A stretch of DNA of 64,000 nt, taken from the NCBI GenBank assembly GCA_900239685.1, contig OENT01000750.1:1-64000 (forward strand), written 5' to 3'. Shown here in pieces: positions 35,443 to 50,734 of this stretch. Below the pieces are notes generated by a model. That model searched no databases. It had not been told where the DNA came from and saw only the letters and a program-made list of their open reading frames with translations. The DNA is from Rotaria macrura. Its lineage: Eukaryota > Rotifera > Eurotatoria > Philodinida > Philodinidae. The position numbers and the translations under genes were made by a program. The first letter of the stretch is position 1. Each line of letters starts with the position of its first letter.

Positions 35443-38400
35443 TCAAGCACTATCATCAGATTGTGAATTATTTTCGCCTTCACTCTGTGATATAGGTTGT
35501 TCCTTCATGTCGATTTCAATAGGTGCAAAATCTTTTTTTTCTTCTTCTTTAAATGCATATTCAATATCAATCGTATAAGTGAACCGACTCTTTGGACGGA
35601 TCCATTTCTCTGGCGTTTCGTCAGCATTTGGTACGGCAACTGAACGAATCTATGAGAAAACAAAATAATGAAATGAATATGAAATTTTACTGATCGTAAC
35701 AAAAATAATAGTTATCAATGTGACGATTGAATTTTATTTACTTGACAATGTGAAATATATGCTTGTGACATGGAATATTCAACATTAGCTATAGGTTCAT
35801 ATTTTTCTGGTATGGGATCATGTGATGGTATTGAGATTTTACATTCACATAAATGCGTTTTATAAGCGCCTTGATCTCGTTTAGGTAATTGATCGATACG
35901 CCATACTATGGAACGAAATGCTTGTTCATATTTAGCCATTCCAGCTGATGCAGCCATTAACGGAACAAGACCATCACTACGATGGACCATCAAACGGTCG
36001 AGACCCTGAAAACACAATGGATAGAAAATTTTAAAAATTAGAATGATAATAGATTGTCTGTTTTATTTCTTCTACTAGCACTCCTCTCTCCCATCATACT
36101 ACATTTTTACTATGTTACATTTATTCGATATTTTCTAAGAAAATACAATATTTAGTTTAACTAGATAGCGTTTCTAGTAGAACTATCAACACACAAAATC
36201 AAGGTTTATCTTAAACAAGAAAACTCGACAGTCGTTATATGAAAAGTAAATATGTGATTTTACTTTCACATGATATTTATTTTATAACCTAATTGATTTA
36301 TTCGATGTAGGAGTCATCGTTGACTATGTCGATTGATTAATCAAATACTATTTTTTTCGAAAATAACCTTTACATTCTTATTCTTAAATGAAATGAAATT
36401 ATATGAATCACATCGTCATTATCTAGACTGTTGAATGTATATCTGAAAATTTTCTTTTACCTTTATTTTTCCTGCTTTAAGACGAACACTATGTATAGCT
36501 CCATAACGAAAGCGTTTTTCAACTCGAAACATATAAACCCAAGGATCAGGTATTGGAAAACGTATTTGAATATTTTCACATGGACATTGCTCATCACTAT
36601 TATCATCACGTATATTGGCTGTTTTATCATTTGTTATAACCGATGATGTTTTCGATAATAAACTTATGTTGAATGCATTCGATACAGTTACTTCAATTCT
36701 TATATTAACTTGACGATCAATAACCGACATAAAACAATAGACCTATATTTAAAAAAATCAATCATATTAATGTTGGAATTTACTACTGCTTGTTCTTTGT
36801 CTCCTACTTGTAATGGTAATTCAATATTTTGTTTGGGTCTCGTACGAAAACGCATTATTTCAATTTTATGACTATCTGGTGGTATTAATTTAAGTAAATG
36901 TGTATTTTCATATTCGTTGGACTCAATAATTGATGCTAATTCAACTTGTTCTGGTTTAATCCAATATTCTTGTAATGTTTTATTAATAATTATTTCATTA
37001 CGTTTATTTACTTCTTTACCATGACGAAACCAATCATTGATACCAATTTCAACGATTGGTTGTGTATCATTTAGAAAAGCTAAAATAAATAATCGTGTAC
37101 GAGACTTATGTTTAATTATATGACGATATATATCAACATGTGCATAATATTCATCCAAGATTTTAATTGTTATTTCTTCTTTTAAATGTTTTTGAAAACG
37201 GGTACGTGTAATAGGCATTGACCAAAATAAATCATCCAATATAATGGAAAATTGTTTTAAATAAGTATAATTTAATTGACCAAATTTCACTATTTCTTGT
37301 TGAATACAATTAGCATGATCTAACAAAACTTGTTGAGCTTTATTTGGTCGAGTGAATTTTCTTAGTAATTTTTCTGGTAATGTTACAAGACGATCAATAC
37401 GAATTTGAGGAATTTCTTGATAGTTGGCTTCAAAAATTTTAAATGTATGAATTTTACTGAATTGATCGTACTGTTGAAGATTGTGTTTGGTGCATTGATA
37501 CCATGTTTCTAAGGGAATTTCAGCAAACGATTGTTCAATTGTTTGTGGTAAATAGAAACGTAGTTTCTTCTCATCAGAAAATATTCGTACGTAACATTCT
37601 TGCCAAGTACCTACACAAAACGTAAGAATTCAATATGTAGATAGATATAAATCGTTTACATTTTGTTTTGAAAGTCTTACGTGTTTCGCTAAATCGTTGA
37701 AAAGTACTTTTATACAAATCTTTTTGTCTTAATGGTACACGAATTTGTAATAACCATCCGTTGAGTTGTTGTAGCTGTAGTTCATTGATATCGTTATGAT
37801 ATGCTTCTAATGGTATATTGTCATCGTAATCTGGCTCATGTAAATAATAATCTAATGGTGTTGATTGGACTTTTTCTTGCTAAAATTTAAAACATTGTGA
37901 AAAACAATTATGTGACAAATACGAATACAAAAACAACACCAACCTCGAACAGATTCGTACCAAGAACAAGACAACAATAGCAATAGACATATAGACAACA
38001 AGCATACCGATACGTCGATCTGTTTATTCATTTGTATAGTATCGTCATTCCAATTTGTAAAAAGACTATTGTCTTGTTGTTGTTGATTCGATGTATTCTT
38101 AGTAGATTTTGATTGAAAGATTGCAAAGGGATCATCTTCGTTTTGATGATCTGTTTCTGATGATGGTGAACTATCGTTTTCATTTGATTTTTGACAGACT
38201 TTCGATGTATACGATGAAGGTGGAGGAGGTAATAATGGTACAGGAATATTGTCATTATACGAAAGGTTCTGTTTTTTCTCGTCAATTTTGAATATCATTT
38301 TTGAATCATCATCTGACTCATCATCAGATTGATTGTTTTTCTTATTATTGCAAGATCTGTTTGTCTTCATATGACTGTTGACATGTTGATGAATAGATTC

Positions 38401-39340
38401 ATGAGTAAAAATTGTTTGTGCTTCATCAGTTGATGGATGAGTGTTTGGTTGTTTAGAAGCTAAACTCGATGATGATGATATTGATAAAGTACCTTCTTGA
38501 GACGTTTCTTCTAAAATAGAAGCATATTACAATTCAGCATGAAAGATACACACACACACACACACAATGATACGTACGAAATGTTAGTAATGATGTTGGA
38601 TCTCTAGTTGCTAGATGATCGGCAGTGCTTTTAGTTATATCAATATTATGCGATTTTGTATGAACATCAGACATTGAATTGTTAGATAATATTAACCAAT
38701 CTAGTGACTGATCATTAACTGTTGAATTTGATACTGTACTGATTCTTGTTTGTGTAGTTGTTAAATCTGGTAGTATTGTCTTTGTAGGTAGTACACATAA
38801 TGTAATGTCAGTTGAAATAGGTGTTTCAGTTGATGATGTATTTTTAGATGCTTGCTTTTTAACATGATCCAATTGAGATTCACTGGAATTGAACGATAGT
38901 ACTACATTAGGATCCGTGTTACTATCGAATAGAAGATCCATTGGAGAAGTTTGAAAAACTACTGTACTTGGTTGTTTCACATCTGATAGCATCGTTGTCA
39001 TTGAAAATGGATTCATAGCATTAGCATTGTTTGATTGTGTTGCTAGTGATGTTTTTCGATCAGTTTCTACTTGATCGAAGTTAGCTTCATCCATTGAATG
39101 TTGATAAGCAAGCCAATTAGGTGATGATAATGCTTCTTTACCACTACGTGGTCGACTCGATATCTCTTTATTTGTATCGGCAATAAATGGATTATCATTG
39201 AATTTTTCTGATGATTGAGATAATTTCATAGTACTTGATATTCCAAATGGATCGGCTGTTGAATCAAACGGATTTAAGCAATTCATTTGTGTAGTAATAT
39301 TGTTATCGGGACTAAATGCATCAGCAAATGTGTTAAACAT
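35443..39340 (-). CDS. Stonin-type clathrin adaptor (stoned B homologue)
   Basis: Seven exons (39340-38578, 38510-38014, 37879-37681, 37610-36787, 36742-36461, 36005-35742, 35649-35443) sum to 3036 nt, 1011 aa, with every phase matching. The first ~400 residues are disordered and carry NPF motifs (LNPFDS, DNPFIA, MNPFSM) that bind EH domains, and DPF motifs (DPFGI, DPFAI) that bind the AP-2 ear. A stonin homology domain follows, beginning near NELQLQQLNGWLLQIRVPL. The C-terminal half is a mu-homology domain, recognised by PIPDPWVYMFR, the FRSIVWRIDQLPKRDQG core and KWIRPKSRFTYTIDIEYAF. Stonins act at the plasma membrane as cargo adaptors for synaptotagmin during clathrin-mediated endocytosis. 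The acidic end (SQSEGENNSQSDDSA) follows the last strand. One intron contains a (CA)n run at 38548-38566. Confidence 0.95.
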
Positions 39341-42300
39341 ATTTCGATTGGATGAATAATAAGTTGCTGGGTTTTTCTAGCGTAAAATCACTCTGCAAAG
39401 AAAAACAGAAGGGTGCCTTTATATAGGAATCAATTAGTCTTCCACTAAGAATTGTGAAAAAGAAAGATGAAGAGAAACATCGAATAATAGTTATGATAAA
39501 AATGACAGAGTCAACGATGCTGCATATTTTTTTCTTTTTTCCTTCTTTTTTTCATCTGAGGCTGTTCAGGAAGCAAAATCTTATCGGAGCGAGCAACAGA
39601 GAAGCCAGAAAAAAAGAAAAACACTCACAGTCCAGTCATTAGTATACAGGAAATGACAAACAAAACCGTGACACAGGATTGGATTCCAATATTACTCAAA
39701 TAGAGACAAAGTTGTTCGAATTTATACTCAAAATTGTTCAGAAACGACTTTTAGGTTTACTCTTTGCACAATTCCGGATAATCAAGGCTGAAATTGATAG
39801 AGGTCGCTAGATTACACATTCGCGTTTGGCTACGTGATCGATTTCCGTTTCCAAGGACTGAGGCGGGAAATATGATTACAGTGATAAAAAGAAAACATCT
39901 TTTCACATAGAAGTTTTTGAAAAAATAATTGGACATGATGTACAATATCTAACGTTTAATTTCTTTCTTTTAAAAAATTTTATCGTTCGTTTCTTTCATC
40001 TAGAAAGCATTACATAAAAAATATAAAACTCAAAATAAACATACTCGACGACCTTATACTTAATTTGTCTAGTGATTGTGCTTAATTTTGAGTAATCATT
40101 GGAGTTATACCTTCCTAATATACATTCTAATAGTTATGGCAGGGGTGAAAGTCTCGTCAACTATTTTCTGATTATGATATGTCATTAGTTTCTTTGACTG
40201 TAGAATGATAAGCTTTCTCAACTATGTAGTAAAATGTCGGTTGGATCTGTGAGACGAGATGCAAAATCGATTGTTTCTCATGAGTACTGGATAAAATTTT
40301 AATTATTTTGCTAAAATATTGAACACCTGGCTATCTAACATTGGATAAACCTTTTCAGGATTTTTTCAATAGTTCTAAGAATCACGTTGAATAGGTATTT
40401 CAATTATACCAACACGACAGCATGAATTTTAGTTAACTTATTAATAGACTTCATATAGGATGCCGACATCAATGAGCAAAAAAAGAGGAGGAAGAAGTCA
40501 AGAAGAAAATTTGATGTGATAAATGTTAACAATCTGTGTTAAATATGCTGATAATATAAAAGATACTGATATAAATTGTGGATCTAATTCAACGCTTAGT
40601 AACAATTTTGACCGCAACTACATCGAAAAATTAATCTTTGAACACATTGACTTGTTTTCTAGTTTTATTTTTGATAAAAATTATTTTATAATTGTGAACA
40701 AGATGATGTACGTGCTCGATTAAATCACTGTTTTGTTATGAAACATTTAATTTAGTACTTCGTTTTGGAAACTCTTTACAAATATCGGATCCTTATCATC
40801 TACTATTACAGTACGATGATTGATAGCACGTAGAATATTTCAAAATTGAATTATTGCCTTTGTTGATGATCCATTGAATTAGAATCTATTGATCTTAATT
40901 GCGAAAATTCAATAGATAAAATGATTACTTTGAAATCAGATACTTAATGCACCACACTATAACCATTATACTCATTCATTGATATCGTAGAATCATAGAA
41001 AGCCCGAACGAAATTCTTTTTCTTTAAAAGCTTGATTTAACAATTACGAAGATGAGAACATCAGACAGATTGAAGTTTCAATACAGATAAATAGATAACA
41101 GATGACATATTGCTAAAAAGAGACACAATGCTTGTATTAACAAGAGTTTATTTATCTAAAGTTACACACGACCCCGACGAAAAAAATAAAATTTGTTTCT
41201 TCTTTATTGATGTTTAATAGCATTGAATAAAAATCGATAGACGCAAAAGTCTATGGCTTAAATCTTGATAAAAGAAAATCGGAAAAGAAAAAACTTATGA
41301 TTAAATTTTCTATTTTTTTTTATTGATAAATCATACATAATTATATCTGTTTTATTAGGCTATCAGCTTTGAAATTCACATATTCAATAAGAAAAAGAAG
41401 TTGTAAAAAGAGCACTCACATTCAATAAGAGTATTATGGAATAATATCAGATAGTACAGATCTTTTTCATCGTTGCAACATTCACGTATCTCATGACGAT
41501 CTACTCTTAGTATCAAAGATGATATTCTTGTTTTCTTCAAGTTTTTCTTGGAAAATAAAATATAATTCATCAACGACGCAAGATTCTCTTTTCTAAAGAA
41601 AGAAAACAACAAATAATTGATGAATATGTGTTTAGTTATTAATTAAAAAGAAATAAATGATACACCAATGAATAACAGAAGAAAAATTACAGTTGCTAGC
41701 TAGCATTTGTCACCAACTATATACTTAATGTACGCAATATCGAACAAGTCCTTTGTTGTTCTGTTCTTTTATTATTTTACATTTACTCAGTGTACATTGA
41801 TAAAAGTTAATGATAAAACTGATATGATCATTCAAATAACATACGTGCAACAAAACTTTCATTATCTTATTTCAAATATAGATGATCGTCTGAATTATTT
41901 ATACTAACTGTTACCTTCTGTCGAGGACTGGCTTTGAAGAATATTTGACTGCAGTAATTCCTTCGAGAATTGATCAAGATTCAATTGGTAAGATACTAAA
42001 AATAGAGCAAGTACTATGAAAGATAAATGACTATTTTGAATACATGTTCGCTGATCAAAATATTTTATACTTCTAATGATAAACTACAATCGAGAGTAAG
42101 CGAAGTAGATGCTTCCCTAGCTAACACACAATAGAAAAATAAGACTAAAGTTCAACCAGGGTTCAGAATGAAAGACAAGTAATTCTGAACGTAGTGCAAT
42201 AATTCTACTACTCGTTGTGCTTCGTCTTTTTCTGTTTGACGCACAAGTCACACTGTAAGTCAGTCACTAAAACAAATTTAATGGATGCCATAAAATCCGA

Positions 42301-43912
42301 GATACATATGTAGTTCGACTGTGATGAAAAAAATTCTGAAGGTGCATGTTCGAGTTTTGAAAGATTTCTTTTTGAAAACATATTGATTCAAAATCAAATA
42401 TATGATCGGCTTTCGTTCTCAGTTTGTTTTTTACATCAAGAATACTAAATGTGCTGGTATTATTGAGTGCAAATTACATCAATTCTATATCACAATCGAC
42501 TACGATCAGGTTGAGTTTCATCAGCACTGTTGTTTACTAACTAGAGATCATCCTATTCACCTATCTATCACGTCTAATGTATTTCAAAGAACTATGGGTT
42601 GGTGCACGAAAGAAAATTTTAGTAACGAAGAGCATGCATACCAATGTAAGACCAAAACTGAAGTGACGGTTTTCACATCAAATTATGCAAATCGGTAACT
42701 CTTCATGTAATTGATTCTTCATTGACATAGATTGGCAAACTTGAGTAGTTTTTAATGTGTAGAATGTTGCAGTGGTGAATTAATAATCATATGAATAAAA
42801 CAGTCTATCCATTCATTGATGGGCTTGTTTATAACATTTTACGCGTACTCTGATGCATAAATGTTAGTAAGAAGGACTTGAATCAAAAGATAAGATTCAT
42901 AATCTTCTAGTATCTGTATTCATCGACCTAAGTACTCGGCTAAAAATCATTGTGAATGAATGAGAAAATCTTAAGTTCGATAAGAACAATGAATATGGGA
43001 TCTTTTTAGTGAGCGGTTGATTAAAAACTTACAAATTCAATCTAAAGTTAGTCAGCATAAATCTTAATGAATGAATTGTCTACTAATTCATATAGAACTA
43101 AGAAGAATATGTCTTGAGACTACTAAAAACTAATGATATCTGTGTCGAATATATGAAGCATGCTAAATGGCCCACTCCCCCTCCCGTACTGCGCTTGACA
43201 AACGATTGGTATCAAAATAAAACGATAGCATCTCTCAAGGCATGTACACACTGTAAAGAAATTTATTTAAAGAAACTGCAACAAAAGATACAGATCAGCA
43301 GCAATAACTATATCGAGCTAGTATCACGATACGAGAAATTCAAAGAGATTAGTTAATTAAATCGATCGATGAATTTTGTTTAGGAGTAACTCACCAGATA
43401 TGTAGTACTATTTTTTTTCTTGAATTCTCGCATAAAAGATTGTTATTCATCATTACTACACTCTTTCAGTGGTTTGGTCAAATGCACATGAGTTATTCAG
43501 GAACTATTCATGAATTAGAATGATATTTTGAAATTAATCAATAAAGAAAACAAGACGTTCGATGAACAATTAGAGATGGTTTTGAAAATATTAAATTTTA
43601 TTATAAAGCTACATGAATATGGTATTACTGACATATAATTTCTCCTCTAAAATTCATATAGAAACATGGCCTAGTCCTCATTACTATACATATGATCATA
43701 CGAAATGATCGACAAAACAGAGATATCCATAATCAGTGTTCGATCTCAAAAGTGTTAAATAAAAGCCAGACCAACTGATATTCTTCGACTCAATTTAAAA
43801 ACATCGATCATCTACAAGTTAAGTACAAGATCTTTATTTTAAATCGATATGCCATCATTTGATGTTGATCAAAGACGAAAAAATTTCAATATAATTAATT
43901 CGAAAACGACGA
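39341..43912. other. Intergenic region, 4.6 kb
   Basis: No gene recognised. Plus-strand frames at 42402-42698 (98 codons) and 43114-43356 (80 codons; it contains a Pro run and a CTHC) have no domain I know. A minus-strand stretch at 41400-41600 looks like frameshifted coding sequence; see findings. Confidence 0.45.
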
Positions 43913-46763
43913 TTAAAGATTAAATTGTACCTTTTGACTACGAAGAAGCTTACTAGCTTCATCGATAACGTTTTGATTTTCTGTTGACGGTCCTCCTAAA
44001 CTGTCTAGATAAACATTCAGTTTCGTGCGTTCAGTCTGAACCATAGCTGAATAGAGCATTTTTCGTTCTTCTACTAATGTTATCACTTTTCCCTGGGTTA
44101 TCTTCGTTTCAGAAGACAGTTTCTGGATGAGTGATTTTCGCTCTTCATCATTTCTGGGTGTGATCATATGTGAGAGTTCAGAAAGTCGGTCCATTTGGAA
44201 TTCTTTGGACATATCGACATAGGTTCGAGACATTATAAAGAGTGAATGTGAAGTTTCATGAATATTGACCGATTGATCTTTAAGTAGTTCCATGAAAAAG
44301 GAGCGTTCTTCAAAAGTGATTCCATCACCACCAGCAAGTTCCACCTGTTTCAAGAATGGATTGAGAGTACCCGATAGAGCAACTTCTGCTTGATTGGCTA
44401 CCGTCGAAAAAAACAAGACCAACTGTGCCCAAGTTTCACGCATCGTACCAAGTAAACTTAAGGCTTTTTGCATGTACTCAATCAGTTCTGCTAAATTCAT
44501 TCGTGCCAAATCTAGCGAAGCTATTTTCCCAACAAGATCACTCATTTCATCCATGTTCTTTCTTAACTCAGCAAGACTGGCTTCACTTCGCTTTTGAGCA
44601 GCTCGAAGTTGTTGCTCAGTTATTTGAACCATCATTTTCCAGTTGTCGGATGAGTAGCTACCACCACTTTCCTGTTTCACACTAGAAGAATCACTAGCAA
44701 GTCTTGCGGCGGCATCAATATTCTTTGAATCTTTTACCACACTATTAAGTTCAGACAAAACACGATCTTTTTCTTCTTGACTCACTTGCCGTTGGAGACT
44801 GCTATCCTTCACCAATTTGATAGCCGTTCTACTAATAGTTTGTGCTCGTGAAATAATTGGACCAACGATGTTGGTAGCCATGCCACTGTTGCCAATTAAC
44901 TTTCCGTATGATTCAATTTCTTGAACAATATTTTCCATCTCTCTTGGATCTTTAACTTTGGATTGGGCATTGTTTGAGTAAAAAGCATCTTTGAATCTAT
45001 TGGTTAATTCCACAATTGCTGCAGAGAACTGTTGCCCTATAAGGAGTGTTTTACCATTATCCATTGTTGTGGCAATATTTCCGTTTGCTAGGTTATTTAG
45101 AGTTGCAGACGTAGACCCACTTTGTCTACCACCGGAGTTTAGTGCTTGAAATGCTTTCGTCGCATGATTGATCAACTTTATAACAGCACCAGTGATACGC
45201 ATAAGACATTTCTCAAATGTTGATGGACGTTGAGCTAATGCTTTTGAATATTCCATATGAGCAAAGCGTAAGTCGTTTACGGTGTTCTCATAGTGTTCTT
45301 TCATAATTACGTTTAATTGTTGCAGTTGTGTTTGCCATGTTCGAGTAATATTCATTTCGATGTCCATCTGCCTCTGACGACTTTCACGTAGACCTTTGTT
45401 GGCTACAGTCAAAGTAATCACTTCACCGAGATGATTCATGACAGAGGAAAATGCCGTGTGTGTTTGGTTCGCCAATGCGACACAGTCGGCCCCAATTCGT
45501 TTCACAGTATTCAAAGTTCTCGATACAAGATTCTGAACTCTTTTCGGTGATTGCACTTCGGCCAAAACTTTCAAAATAACTTTAACATGATTCGGGATAC
45601 GCTGCATGTTAAGTTGAAGCTGATCCATGTTGACATGTGCTGCAAGAAATGCACGCCAGCCCTCTGCGAAAAGAAACCCACATTAATTTACTTGTTACTG
45701 AAAATAGTTCTTCGAATATAGTTAGCAATTTTGGGCCGTTCTCAATCTCAAGAGTGTATTCGAATTCAACAAACTAACAAGAAATCTAGATAGTTTGATG
45801 AAAAAACAAACTTGTATATTCAGATGATTTGGCTTTCATATACAATCAATGTAACCTCGACAAACTAGGCTAACATTGAATCTGAGCTAAGTCAATCGAA
45901 TGTAACAGACTATTGAGATGAAATGATCATAGTAGTTTTTGTCAGTCAGCATTGCTCTTCCGAGTGTGTATATAAGTTTTGTAATTTGATAGCAAAATGA
46001 CCATAGGTTTGAAAAGAGAACTACCTACCTCATGTATACAAAATTTCGAAAAAGTGATTCCATAACATGAAAACAACTGCAAAACTTAGTTACATGTATT
46101 TGCAATGTGTATATATTTTCGATTTGATTTATAATTGCTGACTAATCTTCAATGGGCAAGTAGTAGTGTATTTAGGAAAACACTCGCGTTGTCAGAATGA
46201 GATATGTGAGATTTCTCGTAACACTCAGCAACAGATTAGTCATTCATTCAAGTATAACTATGTATTACCTACCATTCGAAATTTCGGTTAGAGTCATACG
46301 AAACGAATCAGGGTACTTCATATATTCAAACTGGTTGTTTCCAGCAGCCTCACGAAGAGAAAAATCTAATTTGCTTGATAAGACCATTACTTGAGCCAAT
46401 AGATTTATCGCAGTTGGTCCACTAACAATCAAACTTTCCCATGCAGAATCAATCGCTGGACGTTCAACCAAATATTTTGCTTCAGCACTGCCCGCATCTA
46501 ATAATAAATGATATTTTAACGCAAGTTCGTCTGTTAAGATTCTCTCGCTAACCGATTAGTTTGCCTAAGCGACCAGTTTTTTGATTGCCAAGATTACTAG
46601 CACGTTTCATAAGCTCGATTTCAGGATCGTAAAAAGGATTTATCCGAGGATTCTTGGGCAGATCGAAATTGTGTACTAATGATGTGACAACAATCGATTT
46701 CTTGTCATTTTGACTAGTTACTTCGGTGATAAACCAGAGTTGTAGAACCAAAAGAATAAACAT
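43913..46763 (-). CDS. Secreted long helical protein of unrecognised family (paralogue 1)
   Basis: Three exons (46763-46553, 46497-46273, 45663-43913) give 728 aa, in frame throughout. The N-terminus is a classical signal peptide (hydrophobic core of ~11 residues, then TSQ), so the product is probably secreted or luminal. The rest is almost entirely helical with heptad-like spacing and has no Cys-rich or enzymatic motif. Landmarks shared with the paralogue at 50735-53613 are IVSGP near the end of exon 2, GWRAFLAAH at the exon 3 start, KIASLDLAR, WAQLVLFF, SRTYVDMS and a final LGGP. A Gly/Ser/Asn-rich break divides the helical part. I do not recognise the family and assign no function. Intron positions and phases match the paralogue exactly. 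Confidence 0.85.
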
Positions 46764-49700
46764 CTGTACGATGTCTATGGTAAAGTGTAGAATTTTATTC
46801 TTTCAAAAAAATAGCACAATATTACTATTTCAACGCGTTGTAAAGACTATATGAACTATCAACTATTACATTTATACGTCACTATAAAAGGAAACAGTAT
46901 GATAATGACTGTGCCTATGCTTTGCTTGTTTACATAATGATGAAGAAGATCAAGTAACCGGGTGGGTTCACACATTTTTCACTTACATATGTATTCGCTA
47001 TACGTAATTAGAACTGAATATGCTCTTGACACCGTATTTCGATGAATAATGCCAACACGATTGAGCAAATGTTCAGTAGGACAGGTTATATCTATGAAAC
47101 TGTCTAAGAACAAGGTCAGTTTAGCTTATCTACAGTCAACTCTTTTAGTTAAGCATCCTTCATCTATTCTTCACAAACAGGACATGAATCGTTCATATTT
47201 GCTGCATTTATACTAATTTTAGCAATGCTTTCATTTTTAATGAGAATCATTACTTTTTAGAAAAGAAAATTTTTTTCATAATAAATAACAGAATCTACTA
47301 GAAAGAGATGGTTTCATCACAATTTATCAATAAAATCCTCTAATAGATGAAGAACAAATCAATACAATTGCATTGTAATCGATGAGTCAATAGAAATTGT
47401 TCATGCTAAATCGTAATTTAGTATAATTATCTCTGAATCTCATCCATTGGACTCTATAAAAAAAACAACAGTTTGTCATACTAACATGCTACTTGTGCTT
47501 TTAGAATATCTGTTGTTCCTTTTCTTGGAATACGAGGTCTATTGTTAGATGTTCGATAGAACTATGCATACTTCTTTGCATCATCAATATGAATAATTCT
47601 CAAACTCATAACTTGCACTGAAAGACATCTAGTCGACAGACGAAATACACTATGCATTGTAATACTGATGCATATCTGGTATTTCTTTTTGTCCACTAAG
47701 CTTTCTTCTTATTTTTTGACTGTTTCCCAAATGCTCAAGTTGACATCTGATAACAGTCATTTAAGAGTTTCGTGAATATCGGCTAGTACATGATCAGATC
47801 GATCTGTTCATTGAACTACCGACAATTATCTAGCTAAAATCGTGAAAGTGAAGAATCCAGTTTCGCTTATCGTGAGTCAAATGAGAAGCACGACATCCTT
47901 TTATCATTGCAGATATATATATTTATGATAACATATTCATCATTCCAACATGGAGTTATATTTAGTCTTAAAACGTAGAGTTATTCTAACGGGATATGTT
48001 TTCATCTTTTTCTTTTTGATGATTTTGGCTAATCAACAAATATTGTGTCAATAGATGGAATTATATTTGAATGAATACTACACACCAGTACAATACAGCT
48101 AAAAAATAGTTTTAATTTGTCTTTGGCACTCTAGGGAGTTCTTATTTAAAAGTAATTGACTGAAATTTTTCATTTAAGATATGCTGTTAATTCATAAAAC
48201 GGGTAGTTCTTATTTTTACATTTGAATTAATAAAAATACCATCATATATAAGATATAGGTTTCTAAGGCTCTGATAAGTCATGCGCATAAGAACTTTCGT
48301 GAATATTTCTGCTTGACATAAACCAATAATTATCGCATACGTATAGTACTAGAAGTATTTGTCTCTAGAGTTAGTATTATATATATATATATATGTCTTC
48401 TGATTAAATCATATTGTTACTTATACTTTATATCCGTTGATCCCTTTTTTCTTTGACTCCAAAGTTAAGCCTTCTTCTGTATTAAATGTATTGTACTATT
48501 TCTCTTCTTTCGAAGCAACTGAGTCATGAACACTCGCCAAGTTGGTCTCCTTAATTTTGACTTCATTCTGTGATTGATTGATTTTCCCTTGAGTATCAAC
48601 TAATTAGTCGAGCTAGAGTCGAACCGATTGGTTTTTAATTTGCTATACTTCGTCATCGTTCTATGACGTCGATGACATCATCTCTCATCACTTGGCATCT
48701 ACAGCCCTATCAAAGTTGTTTACTCTCATTCCATATATATTGCTTAAGTCGGTTTGAGATTCTTTGTTGAGTTCTTCTCGTTTCTTTCCAGCTCATTCTC
48801 TTTGAATGATATTAATGGAACTAAAAATGTTGTTCTTCAGCGCACGATGAGCATATTATGTAGATCGGAACGTCTATTTCACTTAATCAAGGTTAGTATT
48901 GAACAATGTCATTTGCTACTAAGATAGAGACAATTTTGAAAATAAATACAATAAACCATATGTTCCCCAGAGAGACTATCTTACTTTGACGAAAAAAAAA
49001 CATATTCAATTATATTTCAACTACACGCACGTCAATTATATACATGTAATAGGCAACAGAGACATTGGTTCGTGATTTTATGAGCGTGAATAATTGAATT
49101 AAGAATAGAACTTCCTTTTCAATAACAACTTATCAGCAGCACCATATTTTATTAATTTCGTTTGCATGTTTCAAATAATATCAGCACGATGATTTACGCA
49201 TGAATGATTAGTATTATATAGGGTTCCATAGCATATTATGCATATATTGTCTCTTGGGTGGTCTATTTTTTGCTTGCTTATTACATTTCAAAGCTTTTTT
49301 TAGTTTCTTGGCCGTTATCCATTGCATGAATATGATTTAGAATAATTTGTATTTTGAGCCGTAAGCGGAAAAGGGAAAAATCCGTTCTCGTAATTTACAT
49401 TTTTAAAAATTTTCCATGGATTGTCGATAGTGATTCATTGGTCATGTTTGAGAAAGAGAGTGTGGTATATTATGATTAAGCGTAGAAATCAGAATAGAAT
49501 AGATGATGAGCATGCTCAGTTGCTGAATCAGTTTCATGAGAACTCTAATTTAATGTTGTAACAATAGACAACACGAGATGTTCAAATAATTTGCTACTTT
49601 GCATACATCGGTAAAGAATAAGTAATGATTTCACGATGAGTAAAACAATCCGTAATTCATGTATCCAATGATTACTTGGTGAAGAAAGTCGACCTAAATA

Positions 49701-50734
49701 CACTGAATTGTAATGGAAAAAAATAGATTAATTATGTCATGGACAGATTGCATAGTAAAAACAAAAACGCCCGGTTGCCATAGCTTAAACTATATTTTTC
49801 ACCAAAACTGTTCAATTAATCCGTACGATTTTAAATTTGGACGAAGATCTAAACTGACTTGATTATCTAGTTTGCATAAATGAGAGCTTACAACACAATT
49901 TTGTCATAGTACGGCAATGATTTTCGGAAATTACATATGTTTTGAAGATTCATTTATCAGCATTGTTAGGTTAGTCTTCACATGAAAACAATGATTGCTC
50001 AACTTTCTATTAGTGTCACGATTGTCAATTCTAACATTAGCTGTATGATTTTATTTTTCACTTACAAAAGATCATAAATTATCTCTGCACATCACTGAAC
50101 TGGTTTATTGAAATGGGAAGAATCCAATTTCTTTCGAATGAGTCGGATACTTAATGATATGAAAAGAGAACACCATTCAAGTGTTTATGAAATGCAAGGA
50201 AATCAGAATTCGTAAGAAGGTCAATATTGACACAATAGTCAAGTAATATATAACACTGCTAGCTTATTTTTGTTAATACGTAGTACATTAATATACAGAG
50301 GCAGCCAAATCGAACTCAAACTAAATTGATGGGATTATAGTACGTAAAAGGACTTAGAAGAATTGCATCCATTTGCAAATCATTCGTTTGTTATTGATTC
50401 TTTCAATGGCATCTGAAAGTTCATGATACTGAAGATTTTTAAAAAGTTATTCTTATCAACCTTACATATGAAATATTTTGAATTTTTCTGTTTTTTGAAT
50501 ACAGCTCGTCATTCATTCTGTTGGTCTTAGATAATATTATTTATAGTTCCTTATACTACTGCTATCCACTTCGAATCTCGAGTTTCATCTATTGTTTTCT
50601 TGATTAAAGATGATTTATTTCATAGTTTCAATATATCTAGTGATAGGTAGGTTGGAATCTCTCACCAAACATTCAATAAAATTGGATCAATTTTTTTAGA
50701 ATTAATAATATCGTGTGCGTCAATAGATTCAAGA
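46764..50734. other. Intergenic region between the two divergent paralogues
   Basis: About 4 kb of AT-rich DNA between two divergently transcribed genes, so it should contain both promoters. No motif stands out. A minus-strand stretch at 48425-48620 reads as a charged, Lys/Glu-rich peptide broken by stops, possibly a relic. A TA run lies at 48378-48395. Confidence 0.45.
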
